This document shows, piece by piece, positions 18,491 to 31,790 of a stretch of DNA of 64,000 nt. Under the pieces are notes generated by a model that worked only from the letters and a program-made list of their open reading frames with translations, was not told the origin of the DNA and searched no databases. Positions within the stretch are counted from its first letter, which is position 1; the number at the start of each line of letters is the position of its first letter. Source of the stretch: Chamaelirium japonicum. Lineage: Eukaryota; Streptophyta; Magnoliopsida; Liliales; Melanthiaceae. The stretch covers positions 30,905,209 to 30,969,208 of the forward strand of contig OX393549.1 in assembly GCA_947650365.1 (NCBI GenBank), given 5' to 3'. The translations under genes were made by a program, and so were the position numbers.

Positions 18491-21400
18491 TAGAATGGAT
18501 TGCACGAATGAATTAGAATAGATCGTACGAATGAATTAGAATGGATCGTACGAAGGAATTAGAATGGATCGTACGAATGAATTAGAATGGATATATTCGT
18601 GCAAATGAATTAGAATGGATCGTATGAATGTATTAGAATGGATCATATGAGTGAATTAGAATGGATCATACGAATTAATTAGAATGGATCATACAAATGA
18701 ATTAGAATGGATCGTACGAATGAATTAGAATGGATCGTACGAATGAATTAGAATGGATACATTCGTGCGAATGAATTAGAATGGATTGTGCGAATGAATC
18801 AGAACAGATCGTGCGAATGAGCTAGAATGGATCGTACGAATGAATTAGAATGGATCGTGTGAATGAATTAGAATAGATCGTACGAATGAATTAGAATGGA
18901 TACATTTGTGCGAATGAATTAGAATAGATCGTACGAATGAATTAGAATGGATCGTATGAATGAATTAGAATGGATCGTACGAATGAATTAGAATGGATCG
19001 TGCGAATGAATTAGAATGGATCGTACGAATGAATTAGAATGGAACGTACGAATGAACTAGAATGGATACATTCGTGCGAATGACTTAGAATGGATCGTAC
19101 GAATGAATTAGAATGGATCGTACGAATGGATTAGAATGGATCTTACGAATGAATTAGAACGGATTGTACGAATGAATTAGGATGGATCGTACGAATGAAT
19201 TAGAATGGATACATTTGTGCGAATGAATTAGAATGGATCGTACGAATGAATTAGAATGGATTGTCCGAATGAATTAGAATGGATCGTACGAATGAACTAG
19301 AATGGATACATTCGTGCGAATGAATTAGAATGGATCGTACGAATGAATTAGAATGGATCGTACGAATGAATTAGAATGGATTTTACGAATGAATTAGAAT
19401 GGATCGTACGAATGAATTAGAATAGATCGTACGAATGAATTAGAATGGATACATTCGTGCGAATGAATTAGAATGGATCGGACGAATGAATTAGAATGGA
19501 TCGTACGAATGAATTAGAATGGATCGTATGAATGAATTAGAATGGATCGTACGAATAAATTAGAATGGATACATTCGTCCGAATGAATTAGAATGGATCA
19601 TACGAATGAGTAAGAATGGATCGTACGAATGAAATAGAATAGATTGTACGAATGAATTAGAATGGATTCGTACGAATGAATTAGAATGGATACATTCGTG
19701 CGAATGAATTAGAATGGATCGTACCAATGAGTAAGAATGGATCGTACGAATGAAATAGAATGGATTGTGCGAATGAATTAGAATGGATCGTACGAATGAA
19801 TTAGAATGGATCGTATGAAAGAATTAGAATGGATTGTATGAATGAATTAGAATAGATCGTATGAATGAATTAGAATGGATCGTATGAGTGAATTAGAATG
19901 GATACGAAAGAATTAGAATGGATCGTACGAAGGAATTAGAATGGATCATACGAATGAAATAGAATGGATCGTACGAAGGAATTAGAATGGATCGTACGAA
20001 GGAATTAGAATGGATCGTACGAATGAATTAGAATGGATATATTCGTGCAAATGAATTAGAATGGATCGTATGAATGAATTAGAATGGATCGTATGAGTGA
20101 ATTAGAACGGATAGTACGAATGAAGTAGAATGGATCGTATGAATGAATTAGAATGGATACATTCGTGCGAATGAATTAGAATGGATCGTATGAATGAATT
20201 AGAATAGATTGTGTGGAGGAATTAGAATGTATCGTACGAATGAATTAGAATGGATCATATTAATGAATTAGAATGGATCGTACGAATGAATTAGAATGGA
20301 TACATTCGTGCCCGATCCATTCTAATTCATTCGCACGAATGTATCCATTCTAATTCATTCGTACGATCCATTCTAATTCATTCATACAATCCATTCTAAT
20401 TCTTTCACACGATCCATTCTAATTCATTCGTACGATCCATTCTAATTCATTCGTGCAATCCATTCTATTTCATTCGTACGATCCATTCTTACTCATTCAT
20501 ACGATCCATTCTTACTCATTCGTACGATCCATTCTAATTCATTCACACGAATGTATCCATTCGTACGAATGAATTAGAATAGATTGTACGAATGAATTAG
20601 AATGGATCGTACGAATGAATTAGAATGGATCGTACGAAGGAATTAGAATGGATCGTACGAATGAATTTGAATGGATCATACGAATGAATTAGAATAGATC
20701 GTACGAATGAATTAGAATGGATCGTACGAAGGAATTAGAATGGATCGTTCGAATGAATTAGAATGGATATAATCGTGCAAATGAATTAGAATGGATCGTA
20801 TGAATGTATTAGAATGGATCGTATGAGTGAATTAGAATGGATCATACGAATTAATTAGAATGGATCATACGAATGAATTAGAATGGATCGTACGAATGAA
20901 TTAGAATGGATACATTCGTGTGAATGAATTAGAAAGGATCGTATGAATGAATTAGAATAGATTTTGTGAATGAATTAGAACTCATCGTACGAATGAATTA
21001 GAATGGATACATTCGTGCGAATGAATTAGAATGGATTGTATGAATGAATTAGAATGGATCCCATGAATGAATTAGAATGGATCGTACGAATGAATTAGAA
21101 TGGATCGTACGAATGAATTAGAATGGATCTTATGAATGAAATAGAATAGATTGTACGAATGAATTAGAATGGATTCATAAGAATGAATTAGAATGGATAC
21201 ATTCGTGCGAATGAATTTAAATGGATCATACCAATGAGTAAGAATGGATCGTACGAATGAAATAGAATGGATTGTGCGAAGGAATTAGAATGGATCGCAC
21301 GAATGTATCCATTCTAATTCATTCGTACGATCCATTCTAATTCATTCGTACGATCCATTCTAATTCATTCGTATGATCCATTCTAATTAATTCGTATGAT

Positions 21401-24400
21401 CCATTCTAATTCATTCGTACGATCCATTCTAATTCATTCATATAATCCATTCTAATTCATTCGTATGATCCATTCTAATTCACTCATATGATCCATTCTA
21501 ATACATTCATACGATCCATTCTAATTCATTTGCACGAGTATATCCATTATAATTCATTCGTACGATCCATTCTAATTCCTTCGTACGATCCATTCTAATT
21601 CATTCGTACGATCTATTCTAATTCATTCGTTCGATCCATTCTAATTCATTCATATGATCCATTCTAATTCCTTCGTACGATCCATTCTAATTCATTCGTA
21701 CGATCCATTCTAATTCATTCGTATAATCTATTCTAATTCATTCGTACGAATGGATACATTCGTGTGAATGAATTAGAATGGATCGTACGAATGAGTAAGA
21801 ATGGATCGTACGAATGAAATAGAATGGATTGCACGAATGAATTAGAATGGATCGTACGAATGAATTAGAATGGATCGTACGAAGGAATTAGAATGGATCG
21901 TACGAATGAATTAGAATGGATCGTACGAATGAATTAGAATAGATCGTACGAATGAATTAGAATGGATCGTACGAAGGAATTAGAATAGATCGTACGAATG
22001 AATTAGAATGGATTGTGCTAATGAATTAGAATTGATCGAACGAATGAATTAGCATGGATCGTGCTAATGAATTAGAATGGAACGTACAAATGAATTAGAA
22101 TGGATCGTGTGAAAGAATTAGAATGGATTGTATGAATGAATTAGAATGAATTCGTACGATCCATTCGAATTCATTCGCACGATCCATTCTAATTCATTCA
22201 TACGATCCATTCTAATTCATTCATACAATCCATTCTAATTCTTTCACACGATCCATTCTAATTCATTCGTAGGATCCATTCTAATTCATTCGTACAATCT
22301 ATTCTATTTCATTCGTACGATCCATTATTACTCATTCGTATGATCCATTCTAATTCATTCGGACGAATGTATCCATTCTAATTTATTCGTACGATCCATT
22401 ATAATTCATTCGTACGATCTATTCTAATTCATTCATACGATCCATTCTAATTTCATTCGTACGATCCATTCTAATTCATTCGCTCGAATGTATCCATTCT
22501 AATCCATTCGTACGATCCATTCTAATCTATTCGTACGATCCATTCTAATTCATTCGCATGAATGTAACCATTCTAATTCATTCATTTGATCCATTCTAAT
22601 TCATTTGTACGATCCATTCTAATTCATTCGTCCGATCCATTCTAATTCATTCGCACGAATGTATCCATTCTAATTCATTCGTACGATCCATTCTAATTCA
22701 TTCGTACGATCCATTCTAATTCATTCGAAAGATCCATTCTAATTCATTCGTACGATCCATTCTAATTCATTCGCACGAATGTATCCATTCTAGTTCATTC
22801 GTACGATCCATTCTAATTCATTCGTACGATCCATTCTAATTCATTCGCACGATCCATTCTAATTCATTCGTACGATCAATTCTAATTCATTCGCACGAAT
22901 GTATCCATTCTAATTCATTCGTACGATCCTAAATTAGAATGGATCGTACGAATGAATTAGAATGGCTACCTTTGTGCATATGAATTAGAATGGATCGTAC
23001 GAATGAATTAGAATGGATCATATTAATGAATTAGAATGGATCGTACGAATGAATTAGAATGGATCGTACGAATGAATTAGAATGGATCTTACGAATAGAT
23101 TAGGATGGATACATTCGTGCAAATGAATTAGAATGGATCCGACGAATGAATTAGAATGGATCGTACGAATGAATTAGAATGGATCAAATGAATGAATTAC
23201 AATGGTTACATTCATGCGAATGAATTAGAATGGATCGTACGAATGGATTAGAATGGATCGTACGAATGGATTAGAATGGATACATTCGAGCGAATGAATT
23301 AGAATGGATCGTACGAATGAAATTAGAATGGATCGTATGAATGAATTAGAATAGATCGTATGAATGAATTAGAATGGATCGTACGAATGAATTAGAATGG
23401 ATCGTGGGAAAGAATTAGAATGGATCGTACGAATGAATTAGAATGGATCGTGCGAATGAATTAGAATGGATCGTACGAATGAATTAGAATGGATCGTGCT
23501 AATGAATTAGAATTGATCGAACGAATGAATTAGCATGGATCGTGCATTCGTACGATCCATTCTAATTCAATCGTAAGATCCATTCTAATTCATTCGTACA
23601 ATCCATTCTAATTCATTCGTACGATCCATTCTAATTCATTCGCACGAATGTATCCATTCTAGTTCATTCGTACGATCCATTCTAATTCATTCGTACGATC
23701 CATTCTAATTCATTCATACGATCTATTATAATTCATTCATACAATCCATTCTAATTCTTTCACACAATCCATTCTAAATCATTCGTATGATCCATTCTAA
23801 TTCATTCGCACAATCCATTTTATTTCATTCGTACGATCCATTCTTACTCATTCGTATGATCCATTCTAATTCATTCGCACGAATGTATCCATAATGGATT
23901 ATACGAATGAGTAAGAATGGATCGTACGAATGAAATAGAATGGATTGTGCGAATGAATTAGAATGGACCGTACGAATGAATTAGAATGGATACATTCGTG
24001 CGAATGAATTAGAATGGATCGGACGAATAAATTAGAATGGATCATACGAATGAATTAGAATGGATCGTACGAATGAATTAGAATGGATCGTACGAACAAA
24101 TTAGAATGGATACATTCGTCCGAATGCATTAGAATGGATCATACGAATGTGTAAGAATGGATCGTACGAATGAAATAGAATAGATTGTACGAATGAATTA
24201 GAATGGATCGTGCGAATGAATTAGAATGGATCGTACGAATGAATTAGAATGGATCGTATGAATGAATTAGAATGGATCGTGCGAATGAATTACAATGGAT
24301 CATATTAATGAATTAGAATGGATCGTACGAATGAATTAGAATGGATACATTCGTGCGAATGAATTAGAATGGATCGTGCGAATCCATTAGACTGGATCGT

Positions 24401-27400
24401 GCGAATGAATAAGAATGGATCATACAAATGAATTAGAATGGATCGTACGAATTAATTAGAATGGATACATTCGTGCGAATGAATTAGAATGGATTGTATG
24501 AATGAATTAGAATGGATCGTACGAATGAATTAGAATGGATCATACGAATTAATTAGAATGGATCATACGAATGAATTAGAATGGATCGTACGAATGAATT
24601 AGAATGGATCGTACGAATGAACTAGAATGGATCGTACGAATGAACTAGAATGGATACATTCGTGCGAATGAATTAGAATGGATCGTACGATTCATTCTAA
24701 TTCATTCGTACGATCCATTCTAATACTTTCGTACGATTCATGCTAATTCATTCGCACGATCCATTCTAATTCATTCGTACGATCCATTCTTATTCATTCA
24801 TACGATCCATTCTAATTCATTCGCACAATCCATTCTAATTCATTCGTACAATCCATTCTAATTCATTCGTATGATCCATTCTAACTCATTCGGTGGATCC
24901 ATTCTAATTCATTCGTACGATCCATTCTAATTCATTCCCACGATCCATACTAATTTATTCGTACGATCCATTCTAGTTCATTCGTACGATCTATTCTAAT
25001 TCATTCGCACAAATGTAACCATTCTAATTCATTCATACGATTCATTCTAATTCATTCGTATGAGCTATTCTAATTCATTCGTACGATCCATTCTAATTCA
25101 TTCGTACGATCCATTGTAATTCATTCATACAATCCATTTAGATTCATTCGCACAAATGTATCCATTCAAATTCATTCGTATGATCCAGTCTAATTCATTC
25201 ATACGATCCATTCTAATTCATTCGCACGAATATATCCATTCTAATTCTTTCGTACGATGCATTCTAATTCATTCGTATGATCCATTCTAATTCATTCGAA
25301 CGATCCATTCTAATTCATTCGTACGATCCATTCTAATTCATTCGCACGAATGTATCCATTCTAATTCATTCGTACAATCCATTCTATTTCATTCGTACGA
25401 TCCATTCTTACTCATTCGTATGATCCATTCTAATTCATTCGTATGATCCATTCTAATTCATTCGTACGATCCATTCTAATTCATTCGTACGATCCATTCT
25501 AATTCATTCGCACGATCCATTCTAATTCATTCATACGATCCATTCTAATTCATTCATACGATCCATTCTAATTCATTCGCCCGATCCATTCTAATTCATT
25601 CATACGATCCATTCTAATTCATTCATACAATGCATTCTAATTCCTTCACATGATCCATTCTAATTCATTCGTACGATCCATTCTAATTCATTCGTACAAT
25701 CCATTCTATTTCATTTGTACGATCCATTCTTACTCATTCGTATGATCCATTCTAATTCATTTGGACGAATGTATCCATTCTAATTTATTCGTACGATCCA
25801 TTCTAATTCATTCGTACGATCCATTCTAATTCATTCGCTCGAATGTATCCATTCTAATCCATTCGTACGATCCATTCTAATCCATTCGTACGATCCATTC
25901 TAATTCATTCGCATGAATGTAACCATTCTAATTCATTCATTTGATCCATTCTAATTCATTCGTACGATCCATTCTAATTCATTAGCACGATCCATGCTAA
26001 TTCATTCGTTCGATCAATTCTAATTCATTAGCACGATCCATTCTAATTCATTCCTACGATCCATTCTAATTCATTCGCACGATCCATTCTAATTCATTCA
26101 TAGGATCCATTCTAATTCATTCATACGATCTATTCTAATTCTTTCGCACGAATGTATCCATTCTAATTCATTCGCACGAATGTATCCATTCTAATTCATT
26201 CGTATGATCCATTCTAATTCATTCGCACGATCCATTCTAATTCATTCATATGATCCATTCTAATTCATTCAAACAATCCATTCTAATTCTTTCACACGAT
26301 CCATTCTATTTCGTACGATCCATTCTAATTCATTCGTACAATCCATTCTATTTCATTCGTACGATCCATTCTTACTCATTCGTATGATCCATTCTAATTC
26401 ATTCGTACGATCCATTCTAATTCATTCGTACGATCCATTCTAATTCATTCGTACGATCCATTCTAATTCATTCGCACGAATGTATCCATTCTAGTTCATT
26501 CGTACGATCCATTCTAATTTATTCGTACGATCCATTCTAATTCATTCGCACGATCCATTCTAATTCATTCATACAATCCATTCTAATTCTTTCACACGAT
26601 CCATTCTAATTCATTCGTACGATCCATTCTAATTCATTCGTGCAATCCATTCTATTTCATTCGTACGATCCATTCTTACTCATTCGTACGATCCATTCTA
26701 ATTCATTCACACGAATGTATCCATTCATATGAATGAATTAGAATAGATTGTACGAATGAATTAGAATGGATCGTACGAATGAATTAGAATGGATCGTATG
26801 AATGAATTAGAATGGATCGTACGAATGAATTAGAATGGATCGTGCGAATGAATTAGAATGGATCGTACGAATGAATTAGAATGGATCGTACGAATGAACT
26901 AGAATGGATACATTCGTGCGAATGAATTAGAATGGATCATACGAATGAATTAGAACGGATCGTACGAATGAATTAGAATGGATCGTAAGAATGAATTAGA
27001 ATGTATCGTACGAATGAATTAGAATGGATCATACGAATGAATTAGAATGGATCATACGAATGAGTAAGAATGGATCGTACGAATGAAATAGAATGGATTG
27101 TACGAATGAATTAGAATGGATCGTACGAATGAATTAGAATGGATCGTGTGAAAGAATTAGAATGGATTGTATGAATGAATTAGAATGGATCATATGAATG
27201 AATTAGAATGGATCGTGCGAATGAATTAGAATGGATCGTACGAATGAATTAGAATGGATACATTCGTGCGAATGAATTAGAATGGATACATTCGTGCGAA
27301 AGAATTAGAATAGATCGTATGAATGAATTAGAATGGATCCTATGAATGAATTAGAATGGATCGTGCGAATGAATTAGAATGGATCGTACGAATGAATTAG

Positions 27401-28196
27401 AATGGATCGTGCTAATGAATTAGAATTGATCGAACGAATGAATTAGCATGGATCGTGCTAATGAATTAGAATGGAACGTACGAATGAATTAGAATGGATC
27501 GTGTGAAAGAATTAGAATGGATTGTATGAATGAATTAGAATGAATTCGTACGGTCCATTCGAATTCATTCGCATGATCCATTCTAATTCATTCATACGAT
27601 CCTCTAATTCATTCATACAATCCATTCTAATTCTTTCACACGATCCATTCTAATTCATTCGTAGGATCCATTCTAATTCATTCGTACAATCTATTCTATT
27701 TCATTTGTACGATCCATTCTTACTCATTCGTATGATCCATTCTAATTCATTCGGACGAATGTATCCATTCTAATTTATTCGTACGATCCATTCTAATTCA
27801 TTCATATGATCCATTCTAATTCCTTCGTACGATCCATTTTAATTCATTCGTACGATCCATTCTAATTCATTCATACGATCCATTCTAATTCATTCGTACG
27901 ATCCATTCTAATTTATTCATACGATCCATTATAATTCATTCGCACAATCTATTCTAATTCATTCGTACGATCCATTCTAATTCATTCGTACGAATGAATT
28001 AGAATGGATCGTACGGAATGAATTAGAATGGATTGTATGAATGAATTAGAATGGATCGTACGAATGAACTAGAATGGATACATTCGTGCGAATGAATTAG
28101 AATGGATCGTACGAATGAATTAGAATGGATCGTACGAATGAATTAGAATGGATCTTACGAATGAATTAGAATGGATCGTACGAATGAATTAGAATG

Positions 28197-28201
28197 GATC
28201 G
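28197..28201. repeat. Left target-site duplication of element 2 (GATCG)
   Basis: GATCG directly precedes the LTR start TGTTGGGGG and is repeated at 41217-41221. A 5-bp duplication is the usual size for Ty3/gypsy integration. Confidence 0.95.
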
Positions 28202-28426
28202 TGTTGGGGGTAGCTGAAATCTGCCCTGGAGTTCGCACCCCCCCCCTCCGCGCTCGCCAAATCACCTTGACAGGGAGCGAGATCCACATTGGGCTGAAGG
28301 GACCTTAGGCTAAAAGCTCGCCCAGGAGCACGCCCAATCTCGCGCAGGAGTTCGCTGTAGATGGCAGCGGGAGTTAGACCGTCATGCATATAAAGATACC
28401 GGCACCACAAACGCCCCTAGCTCATG

Positions 28427-28646
28427 CAGGAGCTCGCCCCAATCTCGCTCAGGAGCTCGCCCAAGCTCGCTCAGGAGCTCGCCCAAGCTCGCTCAGGAGC
28501 TCGCCCAAGCTAGCTCAGGAGCTCGATCAAGCTCGCTCAGGAGCTCGATCAAGCTCGCTCAGGAGCTCGCCCAAGCTCGCTCAGGAGCTCGATCAAGCTC
28601 GCTCAGGAGCTCGCCCAAGCTCGCTCAGGAGCTCGCCCAAGCTCGC
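28427..28646 (+). repeat. 22-bp tandem subrepeats in the element 2 5' LTR (10 units)
   Basis: Units read GCTCAGGAGCTCG followed by CCCAAGCTC or ATCAAGCTC. The 3' LTR has eleven units (about 40429-40674). They lie upstream of the TATA box. Confidence 0.9.
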
Positions 28647-28956
28647 CAGAACTCCCCAGTTTATCGAAGAGGTCGCTCCCGCGAGGTCCGACTCTTGGTA
28701 GATATGGAAGAGAAGGCGGAGCAATGAAGGGCAAGCTCGCCCTGGCTTCCCACCGGAGGTCGCCCACAGTGCCCGAAGACCTCCCAGACTTGAATATTCC
28801 AGAATAGCCAGCTGACAGCAACAAGAAAGATGCTCTCCCCCACTCAAACCGCCTGGCAGGCTCGACGACAAAGAATGTCAGGGCGTGAGTACCAAGGACT
28901 GTCAGAGACCCACGCGAGCCGGATCGTGGGGGTCTAGAAGGCTCTGGAAGAATCTC

Positions 28957-28995
28957 CACATGTCGGGCCACGGTAGGCCGCCGATTGCTATAAAT
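28957..28995 (+). promoter_or_regulatory. LTR promoter of element 2 (TATA box; G-box lost)
   Basis: TATAAAT at 28989-28995 matches the element 1 LTR promoter. The G-box position holds CACATG (28957-28962), one base from the CACGTG of the 3' LTR (40983-40988). Confidence 0.65.
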
Positions 28996-29192
28996 GCTCA
29001 CCCCCAGGCTCCATAGTACAGGTTCGAAAACCTTTTCCCTACCACTTTGGTCCACAAAAGCTCGCCGTTGTGCACCTGAGACTGACTTGAGCGTCGGAGG
29101 GTCTGTGCTCCTACGGGAGCCAGCCGTTCTCACGCTTTTTCTTCGTCTTGCAGGTAGCCCGAACGGACCAGCGAAAACATCCCCCGAACATT

Positions 29193-29210
29193 TGGCGCCG
29201 TCTGTGGGAT
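29193..29210 (+). other. Primer binding site of element 2
   Basis: TGGCGCCGTCTGTGGG starts two bases after the LTR end. It is complementary to a tRNA 3' end (TGG pairs with CCA). Only the first nine bases fit tRNA-Asp, so the primer is not assigned. Confidence 0.85.
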
Positions 29211-29280
29211 CTTCGACTGGTTCCTGCGAGAACGCTCCCGACGACTCGGTTGAACGCCGTTGGCTCTCGTAACCCCAAAG

Positions 29281-31784
29281 ATGGCTCCGGCAATAAGGGG
29301 ACGCAGGCGACCAAGGACCCGTTCGAGATCTGCGCGCAGCGAACCTCCTGTTGAGACCCCTCGGCCCCAGGTCCCGCTCAGTGACCAGCTCTTGTTGGAG
29401 ATGTTGGCCACCCAGCGGGCCATGATGGAGGAACTGACGCGATTGCATCAGGCTCCGGCGGCCAGCCGGCGGTCCGGGCCGGCGAAGACGGCGTCTCCGG
29501 TGCGACCACCAGCTTCAACATCGCATCCGCCCACGACCGTTCCGGCACGGCAGGTTTCCCATCCGGAACCCCCGGTCGAGAGAGCGGCCGTGCGCGGGGT
29601 GCCAGAAACCCCGCTTACGAGGCTGCAGAAGCTAGTGACCCAACGGTCTAGCAACCAGGCGACCTCGCGGGCGACCATCCCTCGCCGCCGTAGCCAGAGC
29701 GCCGACTCTAACGAGTTGGAGGCGAGGTCTCTAGAGCGGGATCGTGACCCGCGTCATCGGCGACGTGGGAAAGAGCCCGCGGTGGCTATACCTTCCGAAG
29801 CTCGAGAGGCAACGGCCTCCCACAGACCAACCGCCACGATGAAGGAATCCACGGGCGAACAGCGAGGAGGCCACCGAGCAGTAGCCCCCGAGGGTCACCG
29901 CGGGGCGGATCCGAACCTCCCTCGAGGGAGCGTGCACGGCCGCCTAGGACCTGCGCAGCAGCCTCTGGGAGTTTTCCCCGGGCACTGGCAGCGACCTAAC
30001 GCGACGGTAGACCTGCTGGAGGACCTCGCCGCCCACGGGGGTAGCTCGCCCTTCACGAGCGAGGTGCACCAAGGAGGTTTCCCTCACCATTGGATCCCGC
30101 CTAAGTTTGTACTGTTCGATGGGTCGCAAGATCCAGTCGACCACCTTTTGGCTTACCGGAAGCTGTTATTCTTCCGGGACCAAGATCATGTTTTGTGCCG
30201 GGCTTTCCCGAGCAGCTTGACGGGCTCGGCGTTAAATTGGTTCCATAAATTACCGTCGGGCACCATTCCAGACTTCCCAACTCTCTCCAGGTTGTTTCTG
30301 GAGCAGTACCGATGCAACAGACAGCCCCCTAAGAGGATCGAGTCCCTCTTCACTTTGTCCATGGGAGCCCGCGAAACTCTTCGAAGCTTCGCGACGCGCT
30401 TCCGAAGCGCCTACCTCGCTCTGGAGGATGCTGTCGGCCAAGATCGCACGACGGTGAGCGCGTTTCGGAATGCCCTCCCCGAGGGAAGCAAGCTTCATGA
30501 TGCCCTGGTAATCAAGAATCCCCGCACGATCGTCGAGTTATTCGTCCTTGTCCAGCAGCACATCAAGCTCGAAGATGCGGTATTAGACCGGAAGGGAAAG
30601 GCAGTCGAGCAGCGACCTCCTCCGACTCTGCGACCTCTCGTCGTTAAGGCCGTGGAGAGGCGGGAGGTGCCACAGGGGGCACCTTTGCCCGGACTACCCG
30701 CAGCTCCTGCCGTACAGCCCGCTGAAGCCCCCCAGGTGGTCGCTGGAAGGCCGGCGAACTGGCGCCTGCCTCCGGGACCTGGGGAGCGGGATTTCACCGT
30801 GTTAACCCACTCGCCAGGGCAAATCTTTCACCAGATTCGGAACGAACCTTTCTTTCAGTATCCCCCGCCCTGCAGGTCGGGGAGCCCGGCTCAACCGACA
30901 ATTAGCGGCGGTGCGCCTTTCATCGCAGCCCCGGGCATCACACCAACAGATGCCGGGCTCTCAAGAACTACCTCGAGGACTTGGTCACCCAGGGCCATTT
31001 GAATCAGTTTATTTCGCCTCCAAGGAGGTTCGAGGTGATACCGGCACGGGCTCCTCGGGAGGGAGATCGCCCGGGGCCCGCTGAGCCCGCCCTACCTCCA
31101 CCGCCCCCGGGAGGGCCGGCGGTCTGTCACACCATCAGTGGGCGCCTGAACGGCCCAAGATCCAGCAACGAGGTTCGGCGGCAAGTTAGAGAGATGGAGC
31201 GGGCTCAGAAGGTATTCTCCGTTTCTCTAACTCCTGTACTGCACCAAACACCAAGGGTAGAAGCCCGAGACTTTATCTGGTTCTCAAAAGAGGACATGGC
31301 CAGGGTGGTTACCCCCCAAAATGATCCCCTCGTCATACGCCTTATGATGGCGAACATCGAAGTAAGGCGGGTCCTGGTTGACCCAGGAAGTGCCGTAGAC
31401 ATCCTGTTCTTGTCGGCCTTCCAGCGAATGGGGTTGAGACAAATTGATTTGTCTCCCTCAACGGGCTCGCTCACCGGTTTCACCGGCGAGGTCGCTAAGG
31501 TGGTAGGGGAGATAACCCTCACCGTAACGGCGGGCCCGGAGGTGCGTCAAGTCTGCTTCGCGGTGGTAGATGGACAGTCCGCTTTCAATGCCATCCTAGG
31601 GCGACCTTGGCTGAGGCAGATGAAAGCAGTGTCCTCGCCTAATCACTAGGCCCTCAAGTTTCCCACAAACGGAGGGGTCGTGGTAATTCGAGGAGATCAG
31701 GTCGCCGCTACCAGGTGCGAGCAGGACGTCTTTCACCTCGCGGACATTGAGGTCGCCGAGGCCAAAAGGCCCGCGCCCTCCTAG
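29281..31784 (+). pseudogene. gag-pro: Gag-protease of element 2, broken
   Basis: It is collinear with the intact gag-protease of element 1, from the ATG at 29281 to the leaky TAG at 31782-31784. The Gag domain spans about 30095-30590. Compared with element 1 it has a 1-bp deletion near 30870 in a C-rich stretch, an in-frame TAG at 30903-30905 before the Cys-His motif, and a TAG at 31647-31649 replacing CAG. The protease active site reads D-P-G (Asp codon 31380-31382, Pro codon 31383-31385) instead of D-S-G, which should abolish catalysis. The N-terminal Gag half is still open. Confidence 0.92.
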
Positions 31785-31790
31785 CAATTA
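31782..31790 (+). promoter_or_regulatory. Leaky stop signal UAG CAA UUA between gag-protease and pol (element 2)
   Basis: This copy is identical to 3281-3289 of element 1 and in frame with the gag-protease C-terminal part and with pol. The bases just beyond differ (ATGCCC here, CCGCCC in element 1), so conservation stops at the signal itself. Confidence 0.8.

Larger units (their letters stand above)
12574..28196. repeat. Satellite array 1: 23-bp unit with 28-bp variant, polarity-switching
   Basis: The basic unit is 23 bp, starting GGATCGTACGAA and ending TGAATTAGAAT. A 28-bp variant has GGATACATTCGTGCGAA in place of the first part. Common variants carry GAGTAAGAAT or GAAATAGAAT. The array starts in plus polarity and flips near 13632, 14064, 14775, 16268, 16455, 16478, 17170, 17698, 17868, 18386, 20310, 20567, 21303, 21746, 22150, 22930, 23546, 23893, 24690, 26727, 27548 and 27990, each within about 15 bp. 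No gene or other element is visible inside. Short open frames are by-products of the repeat. Confidence 0.95.
28202..29190 (+). repeat. 5' LTR of element 2 (989 bp)
   Basis: It runs from TGTTGGGGG to CCCCCGAACA. It has a run of nine C near 28238-28246, ten ~22-bp subrepeat units, a TATA box at 28989-28995 and a TTGCAG|GTAG site near its end. The G-box seen in the other LTRs is CACATG here. Confidence 0.97.

Noticed and set aside
12574-28196. CRISPR-like or telomere-like array
   Set aside because: Units are adjacent with no unique spacers, flip polarity, and lie in a plant genome. The unit has no telomere motif.
29260-29280. Earlier start for element 2 Gag at a TTG upstream of the ATG
   Set aside because: The ATG at 29281 matches the ATG of element 1 at 782 in position and context. 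The upstream stretch is leader sequence.
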